In this document: positions 26,955 through 38,752 of the stretch, in pieces | Position numbering within the stretch: position 1 is the first letter of the stretch | How the letters are laid out: every line of letters starts with the position of its first letter | Source of the DNA: JBOGEN01 sp050743265 | Lineage (GTDB): Bacteria; Actinomycetota; Actinomycetes; JBOGEN01 | Direction: 5' to 3' | NCBI GenBank assembly: GCA_050743265.1 | Contig: JBOGEN010000225.1 | Span: 1-64,000, forward strand | DNA: 64,000 nucleotides | Notes under the pieces: model-generated | What the model saw: the letters and a program-made list of their open reading frames with translations, nothing else | Told to the model about the DNA's origin: nothing | Databases searched by the model: none | Program-made: the position numbers and the translations under genes

Positions 26955-27154
26955 GGCTGTTCTCCTTGTCTCGGTTCTCGGGTGTTCTCAGGTGCAGGGC
27001 AGCTGGTTCTGTTCTGCCCTACGTACGAGCCAACATCGGCGGCGGGCCTGACGATGCCGCCGAGCGATGTGATCTGCCTTACATCACCGCAGGTCAGGGC
27101 GGCGAATGACCCGTCTCCGCCCGTCAGGTCACGAGGAAACGCAGGGAGATGCTC

Positions 27155-28294
27155 ATGAGTCGCCGGACCCCCCGCGCGCTGGTCGCCATGATCGACGGTC
27201 TGGACCCGGCCTACCTGGAGGGCGACACCATGCCCGCCCTCGCCGCGCTGGGCGAGGCCGGCACACAGGCCACCGTGGACGCGATCATGCCCACGGTCAC
27301 CAACGTGAACAACGCGTCCATCTGCTGTGCGGCCTGGCCGTCCGAGCACGGCATCACCGGCAACAGCTACCTCGACCCGACGACCGGCGAGGCCGAGTAC
27401 ATGGAGGACGCCGGCTCGCTGACCTTCCCGACCCTCATCGAGCGGGTGACCGACGCCGGCGGGCGAGCCGCGCTGCTCACCGCCAAGGTCAAGAGCGTCG
27501 GCCTGCTCGGCAGGGGCGCCACCTTCACGCTGGCGGCCGAGGCTCCCGACGCCGCGTCGGTCGCGCGCTACGGGCCGGCACCGGAGATCTACAGCGCCGA
27601 GATCAACCTCTGGCTGTGGGACGTCGCGGTGGACCTGGTCAAGAACCAGCCCGACCTCGACCTCATCTACGTGCACACCACCGACTATCCGATGCACGCC
27701 TGGCCTCCGGGGGACCCGCGATCCACCGCCCACCTGGTGGGCCTGGACGAGCGGATCGGTGAAGCGGCCCGCGGGGGTGACGACGTCGCGTTCTTCGCCA
27801 CCGCGGACCACGGGATGAACTTCAAGACCCGGGTCTGGGACCTCAACGATGCCTGTGCCCGCCGGGGGACGCCGGTGCGCTACGCCCTCTCCGCCGAGCG
27901 GGACCGGTACGTCAAGCACCATCGCACGTTCGGCGGGACGGCCTGGGTCTGGCTGGAGACGCCGGCCGACTACGACAAGGTCACGGAGACGATCGCCGCC
28001 CTTCCCGGCATCGCGGAGGTCATGACGCGCGACGAGGCGGCTGCCCGATTCCACCTCAACCCGCACCGCATCGGCGACCTCGCCGTGCTCGGTGACCGTG
28101 ACACCGTCTTCGGTGAGCTCCCCGAGGGTGAGGAGTACGAGGACCTTCCCACGACCTACCGCTCGCACGGCAGCCTCCACGAGCAGCGCGTGCCGTTGGT
28201 CAGGACGTACGACGCCGGTGACGCGGGCCCCGCACGTCACAACAAGGACCTGCTGACCCCGCTACTCGACGGGTGGCTCGACAAGGTCGGGTGA
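27155..28294 (+). CDS. Phosphonoacetate hydrolase-like metalloenzyme (alkaline phosphatase superfamily)
   Basis: A 379-residue enzyme with the two-zinc site of the alkaline phosphatase superfamily. Visible residues are Asp14 (AMIDGLDP), the nucleophile Thr49 in PTVTNVNNAS, Asp177 and His181 in TTDYPMHAW, Asp218 and His219 in ATADHGM, and a late His in RSHGSLHEQRVPL. The segment NVNNASICC...EHGITGNSYLD closely follows phosphonoacetate hydrolase (PhnA), which cleaves phosphonoacetate to acetate and phosphate. ATG 27155 is chosen over ATG 27149 because AGGGAG then has a six-base spacer. It has no signal peptide, so it is cytoplasmic. Its position between two Nramp-like transporters is unusual; the natural substrate could be another phosphonate or phosphodiester. 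Confidence 0.78.
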   Translation: MSRRTPRALVAMIDGLDPAYLEGDTMPALAALGEAGTQATVDAIMPTVTNVNNASICCAAWPSEHGITGNSYLDPTTGEAEYMEDAGSLTFPTLIERVTDAGGRAALLTAKVKSVGLLGRGATFTLAAEAPDAASVARYGPAPEIYSAEINLWLWDVAVDLVKNQPDLDLIYVHTTDYPMHAWPPGDPRSTAHLVGLDERIGEAARGGDDVAFFATADHGMNFKTRVWDLNDACARRGTPVRYALSAERDRYVKHHRTFGGTAWVWLETPADYDKVTETIAALPGIAEVMTRDEAAARFHLNPHRIGDLAVLGDRDTVFGELPEGEEYEDLPTTYRSHGSLHEQRVPLVRTYDAGDAGPARHNKDLLTPLLDGWLDKVG

Positions 28295-28573
28295 CGCGCC
28301 GGTCGCACGGTGCGCGCGCGAGCCGCTCCGTCCGGCTCGGGTCACCCGGGGGCGGGTCTCGCGCCGCCCCCCGCGTCGAACGTCGGGGGCGGCGTGTCCA
28401 CGCTCCGTCCTCGGTCGGTGACGAACGGTTCGAACGCCGCCGATAGTCTGCGCCGCACTCGTGGCAGAGGCGTTCGAGCGGACCGGCGCAGGTGCACGCC
28501 TCCCGGCTGGTCGTCGTCCCACTGCGCGGGCGTCGAACCGCTGAGCACGGACCGTCCCGAAGAGAGGTCGAGG

Positions 28574-30070
28574 GTGGACGTCTCGAACGCTCCCCGTATC
28601 ACCACGTCGGGGTACACCAGGGAGGCGGGGCAACGGCTCTACTACGCGGGACGCGCTGAGCCGATGCCGGTCAGGGAGCTGCCGGACGCACCGCCTCCCG
28701 TGCACGTGGTCGGTCCCACGGTGTTCCTCATCGCGCTCGGTATCGGCATGGGTGAGACGTACATGTGGCCGCGGCTCGTGTTGATCTTCGGCCCCGAGAT
28801 CCGCTGGCTGTTTCTCGTCGGGGTGACCCTGCAGGCCGTCGTCATGCTCGAGATGGCCCGCTACGCGATGGCGACGGGGGAGAGCATCTTCTACGGGGCC
28901 GCGCGGGTCTTCAAGCCGCTGATGTGGTTCTTCTTCGTCACGGCGATGCTGGTCTACGTGTGGCCCGGGCACATGTCGGCAGGCGCCGGTGCCCTCGAGG
29001 AGATCACCGGCATCCCGTGGCAGACCTCCGCGATCGCCGGCCTGCTCTTCGTGGGCGTGCTGTTCAGCCTGGCCAGGGTCGTCTACAACCTGCTCGAGGG
29101 GCTTCTCGCCCTGCTCATCGGCCTGCTCATCCTCAGCTCCTCGGTGGTGGCGGCCCTCCTGGGCAGCCTGTCGGACCTGAGCGGGGCGCTGGGCGGCCTG
29201 GGTGCGTTCGGCCACATGCCGGACGAGGCGCTGACGGCCGCCTGGTTCCCGGTCATCGTCGGCGCGATCGCGTTCGCGGGGCCCTCCGGCATGCAACAGA
29301 TGTGGTACACGCTGCACCTGCGCGACAGCGGTGCCGGCATGGGCGCGCACATCCCGAAGATCCGCGGGCTGATGCACTCCGGTGAGGAGGAGGCCATGCC
29401 CTCGCGCGGGTTCATGTTCGACACCGAGGACCCGCGTGAGATGGAGAAGTGGAGGGGCTGGCGCCGCTGGTTGACCTTCGACGCCCTCGTGCTGTTCTGG
29501 GGCGTCACGATGGTGGTGACGATCTCGTTCACGATCATCGCCCTGACCGCCGCACGGGAGAACCCGGGCGCGCGGTCGGTCATCGCGCTCGGGGAGCGGG
29601 AGGCGGCGCTCACCGCGATGGCCGACGCGCTGAGCTCGGCGGGCTCGTCGCTGCTCGGACCGCTCTTCCTCGGGCTCATCGCGCTGATCGGGCTCAACGC
29701 GACCCTCGGCCTGTTCGACTCGTTCTCCAAGGGCCAGGCCGACATGACGTACCACTTCGTGCCCGGGGCCCGGCGCTTCAAGTTGGGCCACCTCTACTTC
29801 GCGTTCCTGTGGGGCCTCATCCTGTTCGGCATCGGCATCCTGTTGTTCGGGCCGGCCGATGGCCCCGCCGGCGTGCTGGACACGCTCGCGTTCCTGTCGG
29901 CGTTCGCGATGGGCGCGTACTGCGTGGTGCTGCTGCTGGTGAACAACCTGCTGCTGCCGAAGAGGATCCGTCCCGGGCTGGCGACCAACGCGGTGATCGC
30001 CTTCGGCGCGGTCTTCTACCTTGGCAGCCTGCTCTACAGCGTGGTCAGGTTCGGGGTCGTGCTCGACTGA
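28574..30070 (+). CDS. Nramp-superfamily transporter lacking canonical metal motifs (paralogue 2)
   Basis: A 498-residue paralogue of the protein at 24605, with the same topology and the same altered motifs: GMGETYMWPRLVLIFGPEIR in helix 1 and FAGPSGMQQMWYTLHLRD in helix 6. It also keeps KIRGLMHSGEEEAMPSRGFM in a cytoplasmic loop and ends in two helices rich in Leu and Val. GTG 28574 follows AGAGAGG; both paralogues start with the same GTGGACGTC sequence after the same ribosome binding site, which marks a gene duplication. It lies 280 bases after the phosphonoacetate-hydrolase-like gene and converges with the GntR gene. Substrate unknown. Confidence 0.75.
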   Translation: MDVSNAPRITTSGYTREAGQRLYYAGRAEPMPVRELPDAPPPVHVVGPTVFLIALGIGMGETYMWPRLVLIFGPEIRWLFLVGVTLQAVVMLEMARYAMATGESIFYGAARVFKPLMWFFFVTAMLVYVWPGHMSAGAGALEEITGIPWQTSAIAGLLFVGVLFSLARVVYNLLEGLLALLIGLLILSSSVVAALLGSLSDLSGALGGLGAFGHMPDEALTAAWFPVIVGAIAFAGPSGMQQMWYTLHLRDSGAGMGAHIPKIRGLMHSGEEEAMPSRGFMFDTEDPREMEKWRGWRRWLTFDALVLFWGVTMVVTISFTIIALTAARENPGARSVIALGEREAALTAMADALSSAGSSLLGPLFLGLIALIGLNATLGLFDSFSKGQADMTYHFVPGARRFKLGHLYFAFLWGLILFGIGILLFGPADGPAGVLDTLAFLSAFAMGAYCVVLLLVNNLLLPKRIRPGLATNAVIAFGAVFYLGSLLYSVVRFGVVLD

Positions 30071-30122
30071 GCCGCAGAGCCCGACGCGGGGCTCGTGTGG
30101 CGATGCCTGCGCGGTCAGGCGG

Positions 30123-30881
30123 TCAGGGATCTCGGCGGCGCGAACGGCGCTTGTGCTCGGTGAGCTCGGGGTAGGCCTCGCCGCTGTCGGCACGCGAGCT
30201 GTGGTACGCCTGCCGCGTGCGCTCGGTGTGCGTGCGCATCATCTCGGCCGCGCGCTCGGCGTCACGGTCGGCGATGGCCTCGATGAGGGCCGCATGCTCC
30301 TTGCAGGCCTCGTGGCCGCGCTGTGAGGCGACCGGCGTGTAGTACCAGCGAACGCGGCGGTCGACCTGGCTGGCGAAGTCCGCGAGGACCCGGTTGCCCG
30401 ACAGCTCGGTCACGTACGCGTGGAAGGCCGAGTTGGCTCGGACGAAGGCCTCGATGTCCGGGGGATCGAGGGCGTCGAGGCCGTCCTGGCAGAGCTTCCA
30501 GAGCGTGGCCAGGGACTCCTCGGTCACGCGCCCTGCGGCGAGTCGGGCCGACTCGGACTCCAGAACCGCGCGGGCGGCGAGCAGCTGGTCGGCCTCGTCC
30601 TCGGTCGGGATGTGGACGAAGGCCCCGTACCCGGGCTTGAGGTCGACCCAGCCCTCCGTGTGCAGCCGCTGCAGGGCCTCACGGACGGGCTGGCGGGAGA
30701 CCCCGAGCACCTCCGCGAGCTCGAGCTCGACCAGGTGCTGGCCAGGTTCGAGAGAGCGAGAGATGATCATCTCGGCGAGAGCCTCGTACACCGACTCCCG
30801 AAGGGGAGCGGGACGCTGCACGAACCGGGACCCGGGGGCCACGGCTTCTCTGGCCAGTCCCTGGCCTCCTGTGACACTCAC
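30123..30881 (-). CDS. GntR-family transcriptional regulator, FadR/FCD type
   Basis: A 252-residue DNA-binding regulator. The N-terminal winged helix includes VYEALAEMIISRSLEPGQHL and the recognition helix LGVSRQPVREALQRLH near residue 60. The C-terminal FCD ligand domain has the metal-binding histidines in SAFHAYVTEL, EHAALIEAI and RTHTERTRQAYH. FCD regulators commonly sense small carboxylates. GTG 30881 follows AGGGAG with six bases; a longer start at GTG 30929 is possible. It sits at the end of the oxalate island and is the only regulator in it, so it is the best candidate to bind the repeated ATAC-x-GTAT sites. Its own upstream region holds only a weak match. Binding is inference. Confidence 0.85.
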   Translation of the reverse strand: MSVTGGQGLAREAVAPGSRFVQRPAPLRESVYEALAEMIISRSLEPGQHLVELELAEVLGVSRQPVREALQRLHTEGWVDLKPGYGAFVHIPTEDEADQLLAARAVLESESARLAAGRVTEESLATLWKLCQDGLDALDPPDIEAFVRANSAFHAYVTELSGNRVLADFASQVDRRVRWYYTPVASQRGHEACKEHAALIEAIADRDAERAAEMMRTHTERTRQAYHSSRADSGEAYPELTEHKRRSRRRDP

Positions 30882-31257
30882 CCGATTCTCCCTGGCGACC
30901 CCGAGGGTCCTCGCGAACCGTGACACCACTGTGTACGGAAAACAATATGCAACGTTACCAGGATTGACGGGATGTCGCAGGGTACAGGCTCGCCTGCGAC
31001 GTTACCCACATCAGCCCCCCTGGGTCGATGACGCTGAGCCGACGTGGCACGCCGCCGGTCGGCACCCCAGGTTTTGGCCAGCGGCTACCGACGGGTAACA
31101 TCGCGGCGAACGCGCGGCCGCCCCCGTCAGCAGGTCTCACGTGAAGCGCTGGCAGGCTGGGGGCAGCCAACGCCCGCACGCGGGGCGGCCGACCGTCGTA
31201 CGGCGGCCGACGACGCCGCACAGACCGCACGTCAACCTGGGAGGTCGGCCACCGGCC
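30882..31257. other. Intergenic region between gntR and etfB
   Basis: About 375 bases between divergent genes. It marks the end of the oxalate island. An AT-richer patch (GTACGGAAAACAATATGC, near 30935-30952) could hold the gntR promoter and weakly resembles the island operator. No gene seen. Confidence 0.4.
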
Positions 31258-32037
31258 ATGAAGATCGTCGTCTGCGTGAAGCAGGTGCCCGACACGTGGG
31301 CCGAGAAGAAGCTCACGGCCGAGGACAAGACGCTTGACAGGGCGTCCGTCGACGCCGTGATGAACGAGCTGGACGAGTACGCCGTCGAGGAGGCGCTCCG
31401 GCTCAAGGAGGCCCACGGCGGGGAGGTGACGGTCCTCACCATGGGTCCGGACAAGGCCGCGGAGACGATCCGCAAGGCACTGTCCATGGGCGCCGACGAC
31501 GCGGTGCACCTCGTCGACGACGCGTTGGCGGGGTCGGACGCGCTGGCCACCTCGTACGCCCTGGCGACGGTGCTGCGGACCCTCGAGTGCGACCTGGTCG
31601 TCCTCGGCTCGGAGTCCACGGACGCCCGGATGTCGGTCGTCCCGGCGATGCTCGCGGAGGAGCTGGGCTGGGCCCAGCTCACGTACGCCGACAAGGTCGA
31701 GGTGGACGGCGACACCGTGCGTGTCCAGCGGGTCACCGAGTACGGGCACGACGCCGTCGAGGCGAGCACGCCGGCCGTCGTCAGCGTCGTCGAGAAGATC
31801 AACGAGCCGCGCTACCCCTCGTTCAAGGGGATCATGGCGGCCAAGAAGAAGCCGGTGAGCACCCTGTCCCTCGCTGACGCCGGCGTGCAGGCGGACCGGG
31901 TCGGGCTCGGCGCCGCACAGACGGCGGTCGAGAGCTTCGCCGACCGCCCCCCCCGCGAGGCCGGCACGGTCGTCACGGACGAGGGGGACGGCGCCGCCAA
32001 GGTCGTCGAGTACCTCGCCTCGCAGAAGATCCTCTGA
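31258..32037 (+). CDS. etfB: Electron transfer flavoprotein beta subunit
   Basis: Part of the soluble heterodimer that takes electrons from acyl-CoA and other dehydrogenases. The 259-residue sequence begins MKIVVCVKQVPDTWAEKKL, with LTMGPDKAAETIRKALSMGADDAVHL as the AMP-binding signature region and VVSVVEKINEPRYPSFKGIMAAKKK as the ETF-beta recognition loop. The ATG at 31258 follows GGGAGG, with a rather long 13-base spacer; a longer in-frame extension has no homology. etfA begins 29 bases downstream. Confidence 0.93.
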   Translation: MKIVVCVKQVPDTWAEKKLTAEDKTLDRASVDAVMNELDEYAVEEALRLKEAHGGEVTVLTMGPDKAAETIRKALSMGADDAVHLVDDALAGSDALATSYALATVLRTLECDLVVLGSESTDARMSVVPAMLAEELGWAQLTYADKVEVDGDTVRVQRVTEYGHDAVEASTPAVVSVVEKINEPRYPSFKGIMAAKKKPVSTLSLADAGVQADRVGLGAAQTAVESFADRPPREAGTVVTDEGDGAAKVVEYLASQKIL

Positions 32038-32066
32038 GCGCCGCCGCAGACTAGGAGACGTCACGC

Positions 32067-33023
32067 ATGTCCCAGGAGATCCTCGTCCTCGTCGACCACC
32101 TCGACGGGGACGTCAAGAAGGTCACCCTCGAGCTGCTCACGCTCGCCGGCCAGCACGGGACGCCGGCCGCGGTGTGGGTGGGCCCCGGGTTGGAGAAGGG
32201 CAAGGAGCGGCTCGCCGAGTACGGCGCCGCCAAGGTCTACGTCGCGGCCGACGACGCCCTGCTCGGCCACCCGGTCGCGCCGGCGGCCGAGGTCCTCGCC
32301 CGCGTGGTCGCGGACGCGGAGCCGGCCGCCGTCCTCGTGCCCTCGACCGCGGAGGGCAAGGAGGTGGCCGCGCGCCTCGCGGTCAAGGTCGGCTCGGGCG
32401 TCCTCACCGACGCGGTCGGCCTGGCCGACGGGTTCGTCGCCGAGCAGTCCGTCTTCGGCGGGGCGACGATCGTGCAGTCGAAGGTGACCACCGGCGTGCC
32501 GGTCATCACCGTGCGGCCCAACTCGACCTCGCCGCAGGCGTCCTCGGGCGCGGCCGAGGAGGTCGCCGTCACGGTCGAGCTCCCGGAGCCGGCGAAGGCC
32601 GCCCGTGTGGTCGACCGTGTGGTGGAGGAGAAGGGCGAGCGTCCCGAGCTCACCGAGGCCTCCATCGTGGTGTCCGGCGGCCGGGGGGTCGGCGGCGCCG
32701 AGAACTTCTCGGTCATCGAGGCGCTGGCGGACGCGCTCGGGGCCGCCGTGGGCGCCTCCCGCGCGGCCACGGACGCCGGCTGGTACCCGCACCAGCACCA
32801 GGTCGGCCAGACAGGCAAGACCGTGTCGCCGCAGCTCTACCTCGCCTGCGGCATCTCGGGCGCGATCCAGCACCGGGCCGGCATGCAGACCTCCAAGACG
32901 ATCGTCGCGATCAACAAGGACCCCGAGGCCCCCATCTTCGAGCTCGCCGACTTCGGGGTCGTCGGCGACCTGCACCAGGTGGTCCCCGCGCTGACGGAGG
33001 AGGTCGCGCGACGCAAGGGCTGA
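32067..33023 (+). CDS. etfA: Electron transfer flavoprotein alpha subunit
   Basis: FAD-binding partner of EtfB. The 318-residue protein has an N-terminal nucleotide-binding-like domain and the conserved C-terminal FAD domain: [50 protein letters not shown] and [24 protein letters not shown] precedes ATG 32067 with suitable spacing. In actinobacteria etfBA is commonly followed by the cysteine desulfurase and mnmA genes, as here. Confidence 0.94.
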   Translation: MSQEILVLVDHLDGDVKKVTLELLTLAGQHGTPAAVWVGPGLEKGKERLAEYGAAKVYVAADDALLGHPVAPAAEVLARVVADAEPAAVLVPSTAEGKEVAARLAVKVGSGVLTDAVGLADGFVAEQSVFGGATIVQSKVTTGVPVITVRPNSTSPQASSGAAEEVAVTVELPEPAKAARVVDRVVEEKGERPELTEASIVVSGGRGVGGAENFSVIEALADALGAAVGASRAATDAGWYPHQHQVGQTGKTVSPQLYLACGISGAIQHRAGMQTSKTIVAINKDPEAPIFELADFGVVGDLHQVVPALTEEVARRKG

Positions 33024-33071
33024 CGTCCGCGGCCGTGAAGCCGGCCCCGGGAGCGGCCTAGACTCACGCTG

Positions 33072-34265
33072 ATGGCCTACCTCGACCATGCCGCGACGAC
33101 GCCGATGCTGCCCGAGGCGGTCGACGCGATGACCACGCTGTACGGGCGGGTCGGCAACCCCTCGTCCCTGCATGCGCCCGGACGGGCGGCGCGCCGTGTC
33201 GTCGAGGAGTCACGCGAGACGGTCGCCGAGGCGCTGGGCTGTCGCCCCAGCGAGGTGGTGTTCACCAGCGGCGGCACCGAGGCCGACAACCTCGCGGTCA
33301 AGGGGCTGTACTGGGCCCGGTCCGCGCAGGACCCGCGCCGTCGTCGCGTCCTGGTCAGCGGGGTCGAGCACCACGCCGTGCTCGACTCGGCCGAGTGGCT
33401 GGCGGGCCACCAGGGTGCCGAGGTCGAGCTTCTGCCCGTCGACGCCAAGGGGCGCGTCCGGCCGGACGGGCTCCGTGCCGCTTTCGACCGCAGGCCGGAC
33501 GACGTGGCCCTCGTGAGTGTCATGTGGGCGAACAACGAGGTCGGCACCGTGCAGCCGGTGGCCGAGCTGGCCCGCATCGCGGCGGAGTACGCCGTGCCCG
33601 TGCACAGCGACGCCGTGCAGGCCGTGGGCCAGGTCCCGGTGGACTTCGGCGCGAGCGGGCTCGACGCGATGACGGTCACCGGTCACAAGCTCGGTGGTCC
33701 CGTCGGAGTCGGCGTGCTCGTGCTGGGTCGCGACATCGCGCCCTCGCCCGTCCTGCACGGCGGAGGCCAGGAGCGCGACGTCCGCTCGGGCACGCTGGAC
33801 GCCCCCGGCATCGCGGGGTTCGCCGCCGCCGTCCGCGCCGCGGTCGAACAGCGGGCGAATCGCAGCGCCCGACTCGCGGCGCTGCGGGACGACCTCGTCG
33901 GCCGGGTCAAGGCCGAGGTGCCGGACGTCGTGCTCAACGGCGCCCCGCTCGGCGCCGACGGCGCCCGCCTGCCGGGCAACGCGCACCTCTCATTCCCCGG
34001 ATGCGGCGGCGACTCGCTGCTGCTCCTGCTCGACGCACGCGACATCGCGTGCTCCACCGGGTCGGCCTGCTCCGCCGGTGTCGCCCGGCCCAGCCACGTC
34101 CTGCTCGCGATGGGAGCCGACGAGGAGCGGGCGCTCGCCTCCCTGCGCTTCTCGCTGGGCCACACCTCGGTGGCCGGCGACGTCGACGCGCTCGTCGAGG
34201 CGATCGGCCCGGCCGTGGAGCGGGCACGCCGAGCCGGGCTCGCGTCCGTGCCCGGGAGTGTGTGA
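33072..34265 (+). CDS. Cysteine desulfurase (IscS/NifS-like)
   Basis: PLP enzyme that takes sulfur from cysteine for tRNA thiolation and other uses. The 397-residue protein begins [11 protein letters not shown] and carries [39 protein letters not shown], the PLP lysine in [18 protein letters not shown], and the catalytic cysteine in [17 protein letters not shown]. It is three bases upstream of mnmA, whose product needs this sulfur, so the pair form a 2-thiouridine unit. It may also supply FdhD with sulfur for formate dehydrogenase. Confidence 0.92.
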   Translation: MAYLDHAATTPMLPEAVDAMTTLYGRVGNPSSLHAPGRAARRVVEESRETVAEALGCRPSEVVFTSGGTEADNLAVKGLYWARSAQDPRRRRVLVSGVEHHAVLDSAEWLAGHQGAEVELLPVDAKGRVRPDGLRAAFDRRPDDVALVSVMWANNEVGTVQPVAELARIAAEYAVPVHSDAVQAVGQVPVDFGASGLDAMTVTGHKLGGPVGVGVLVLGRDIAPSPVLHGGGQERDVRSGTLDAPGIAGFAAAVRAAVEQRANRSARLAALRDDLVGRVKAEVPDVVLNGAPLGADGARLPGNAHLSFPGCGGDSLLLLLDARDIACSTGSACSAGVARPSHVLLAMGADEERALASLRFSLGHTSVAGDVDALVEAIGPAVERARRAGLASVPGSV

Positions 34266-34268
34266 CCC

Positions 34269-35407
34269 GTGCGCGTCCTCGCCGCGATGTCCGGGGGGGT
34301 CGACTCGGCCGTCGCCGCCGCGCGCGCGGTCGACGCGGGCCACGACGTCACCGGCGTGCACCTCGCGCTGGCCCCGGACCCGCAGTCCTTCCGTACGGGG
34401 GCGCGGGGCTGCTGCACGCTCGAGGACGCCCGGGACGCCCGCCGCGCCGCGGACGTGCTGGGCATCCCGTTCTACGTGTGGGACCTGGCCGAGCGGTTCC
34501 GTGCGGACGTGGTCGACGACTTCGTCGCCGAGTACGCGGCCGGGCGTACGCCGAACCCGTGCCTGCGGTGCAACGAGAAGGTCAAGTTCTCGGCCGTCCT
34601 CGACCGCGCGGTCGCCCTGGGGTTCGACGCGGTCTGCACCGGCCACTACGCCCGCATCGTCGACGGGCCGGACGGCCGCGGGCTGCACCGTGCCGCCGAC
34701 CCCGCGAAGGACCAGTCGTACGTCCTCGGTGTCCTGACGGCCGACCAGGTGGCCCGGGCGCTGTTCCCGCTCGGCGACACGGTCAAGACCGACGTCCGTG
34801 CGGAGGCCCACCGGCGAGGGCTGCTCGTCGCGGACAAGCCCGACAGCCACGACATCTGCTTCGTGCACGACGGTGACACCGCGCGCTTCCTCGGCGAGCG
34901 GCTCGGCCAGGCTCCGGGCGAGGTGGTCGACCTCGACGGCCAGGTCGTGGGCCGGCACGAGGGCGCGTACGCGTTCACGGTGGGGCAGCGTCGCGGGCTG
35001 CGGTTGGGGCGCCCCGCCCCGGACGGCAGGCCGCGCTACGTCCTCGACGTGCAGCCGGTCTCGGGCCGGGTGACCGTCGGTCCGGCGGAGCGGCTCGAGG
35101 TGGACGAGGTCGTCGGCGTACGGCCCCGGTGGTGCCGTCAGGTGCCACGTGGGGAGTGGCGGTGCGACGCCCAGGTGCGGGCGCACGGGGAGCCGGTGCC
35201 GGCGAGGGCCCGCGTCGAGGTCCACAGCGACGAGGCCCACAGCGACGAGGTCCACAGCGACGGGGAGCGGCTCGTCGTCACGCTGGACGTTCCGCTACGG
35301 GGCGTCGCACCGGGCCAGGCCGTCGTGCTCTACGCCGGGGACCGGGTGCTCGGGTCGGCCACGATCGACGCCTCCCGTCGCGTGCGCAGCGCCGAGGCGC
35401 GCGTGCC

Positions 35408-35411
<4 letters not shown>
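34269..35411 (+). CDS. mnmA: tRNA-specific 2-thiouridylase MnmA
   Basis: Adds sulfur to uridine 34 of Lys, Glu and Gln tRNAs. The 380-residue protein has the PP-loop [11 protein letters not shown] at residues 9-19, the catalytic cysteine of [12 protein letters not shown], the TGHYARI segment, and [12 protein letters not shown] with the second cysteine. GTG 34269 starts three bases after the previous stop. A repeat [15 protein letters not shown] in the C-terminal barrel domain is an unusual insertion encoded by a 15-base tandem repeat. Its stop overlaps the next start (GTGA). Confidence 0.93.
35220..35264 (+). repeat. 15-bp tandem repeat inside mnmA
   Basis: Three near-identical copies of the 15-base unit coding for (V/A)HSDE. 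The reading frame is kept, so it only lengthens a loop. Confidence 0.75.
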
Positions 35412-38577
<3,166 letters not shown>

Positions 38578-38752
38578 GCGTCCCGCGCCCCCTGGGTGGG
38601 TCTCCTCACACGTCCGCGCACGCCCTGAGGTGACGCGAGGCGCGAGTCGGGACATTCGGGGCGGCGCGACCGCCGGATCGCCGAAATACGTTGAGCCTGG
38701 CCAGGGAACTTGTCATCGTTTCCGATCGGTGCCGGCACCCTGAGCCGGTTCC

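Larger units (their letters stand above)
26701..27154. other. Intergenic region with inverted repeat and possible small gene
   Basis: A 454-base gap. It contains a long inverted repeat at 26711-26745, a possible 41-codon reverse-strand gene at 26829-26954, and a short hairpin GGGCAG/CTGCCC near 26996-27018. No larger gene is seen. Confidence 0.5.

Noticed and set aside
27065..27095. A GTGAT...ATCAC inverted repeat resembling a CRP-type site.
   Set aside because: The spacing between half-sites is too long for the usual TGTGA-N6-TCACA pattern.
24605..30070. Annotating the two transporters as manganese or iron importers.
   Set aside because: The DPGN and MPH segments that bind the metal in Nramp proteins are not present in either paralogue.
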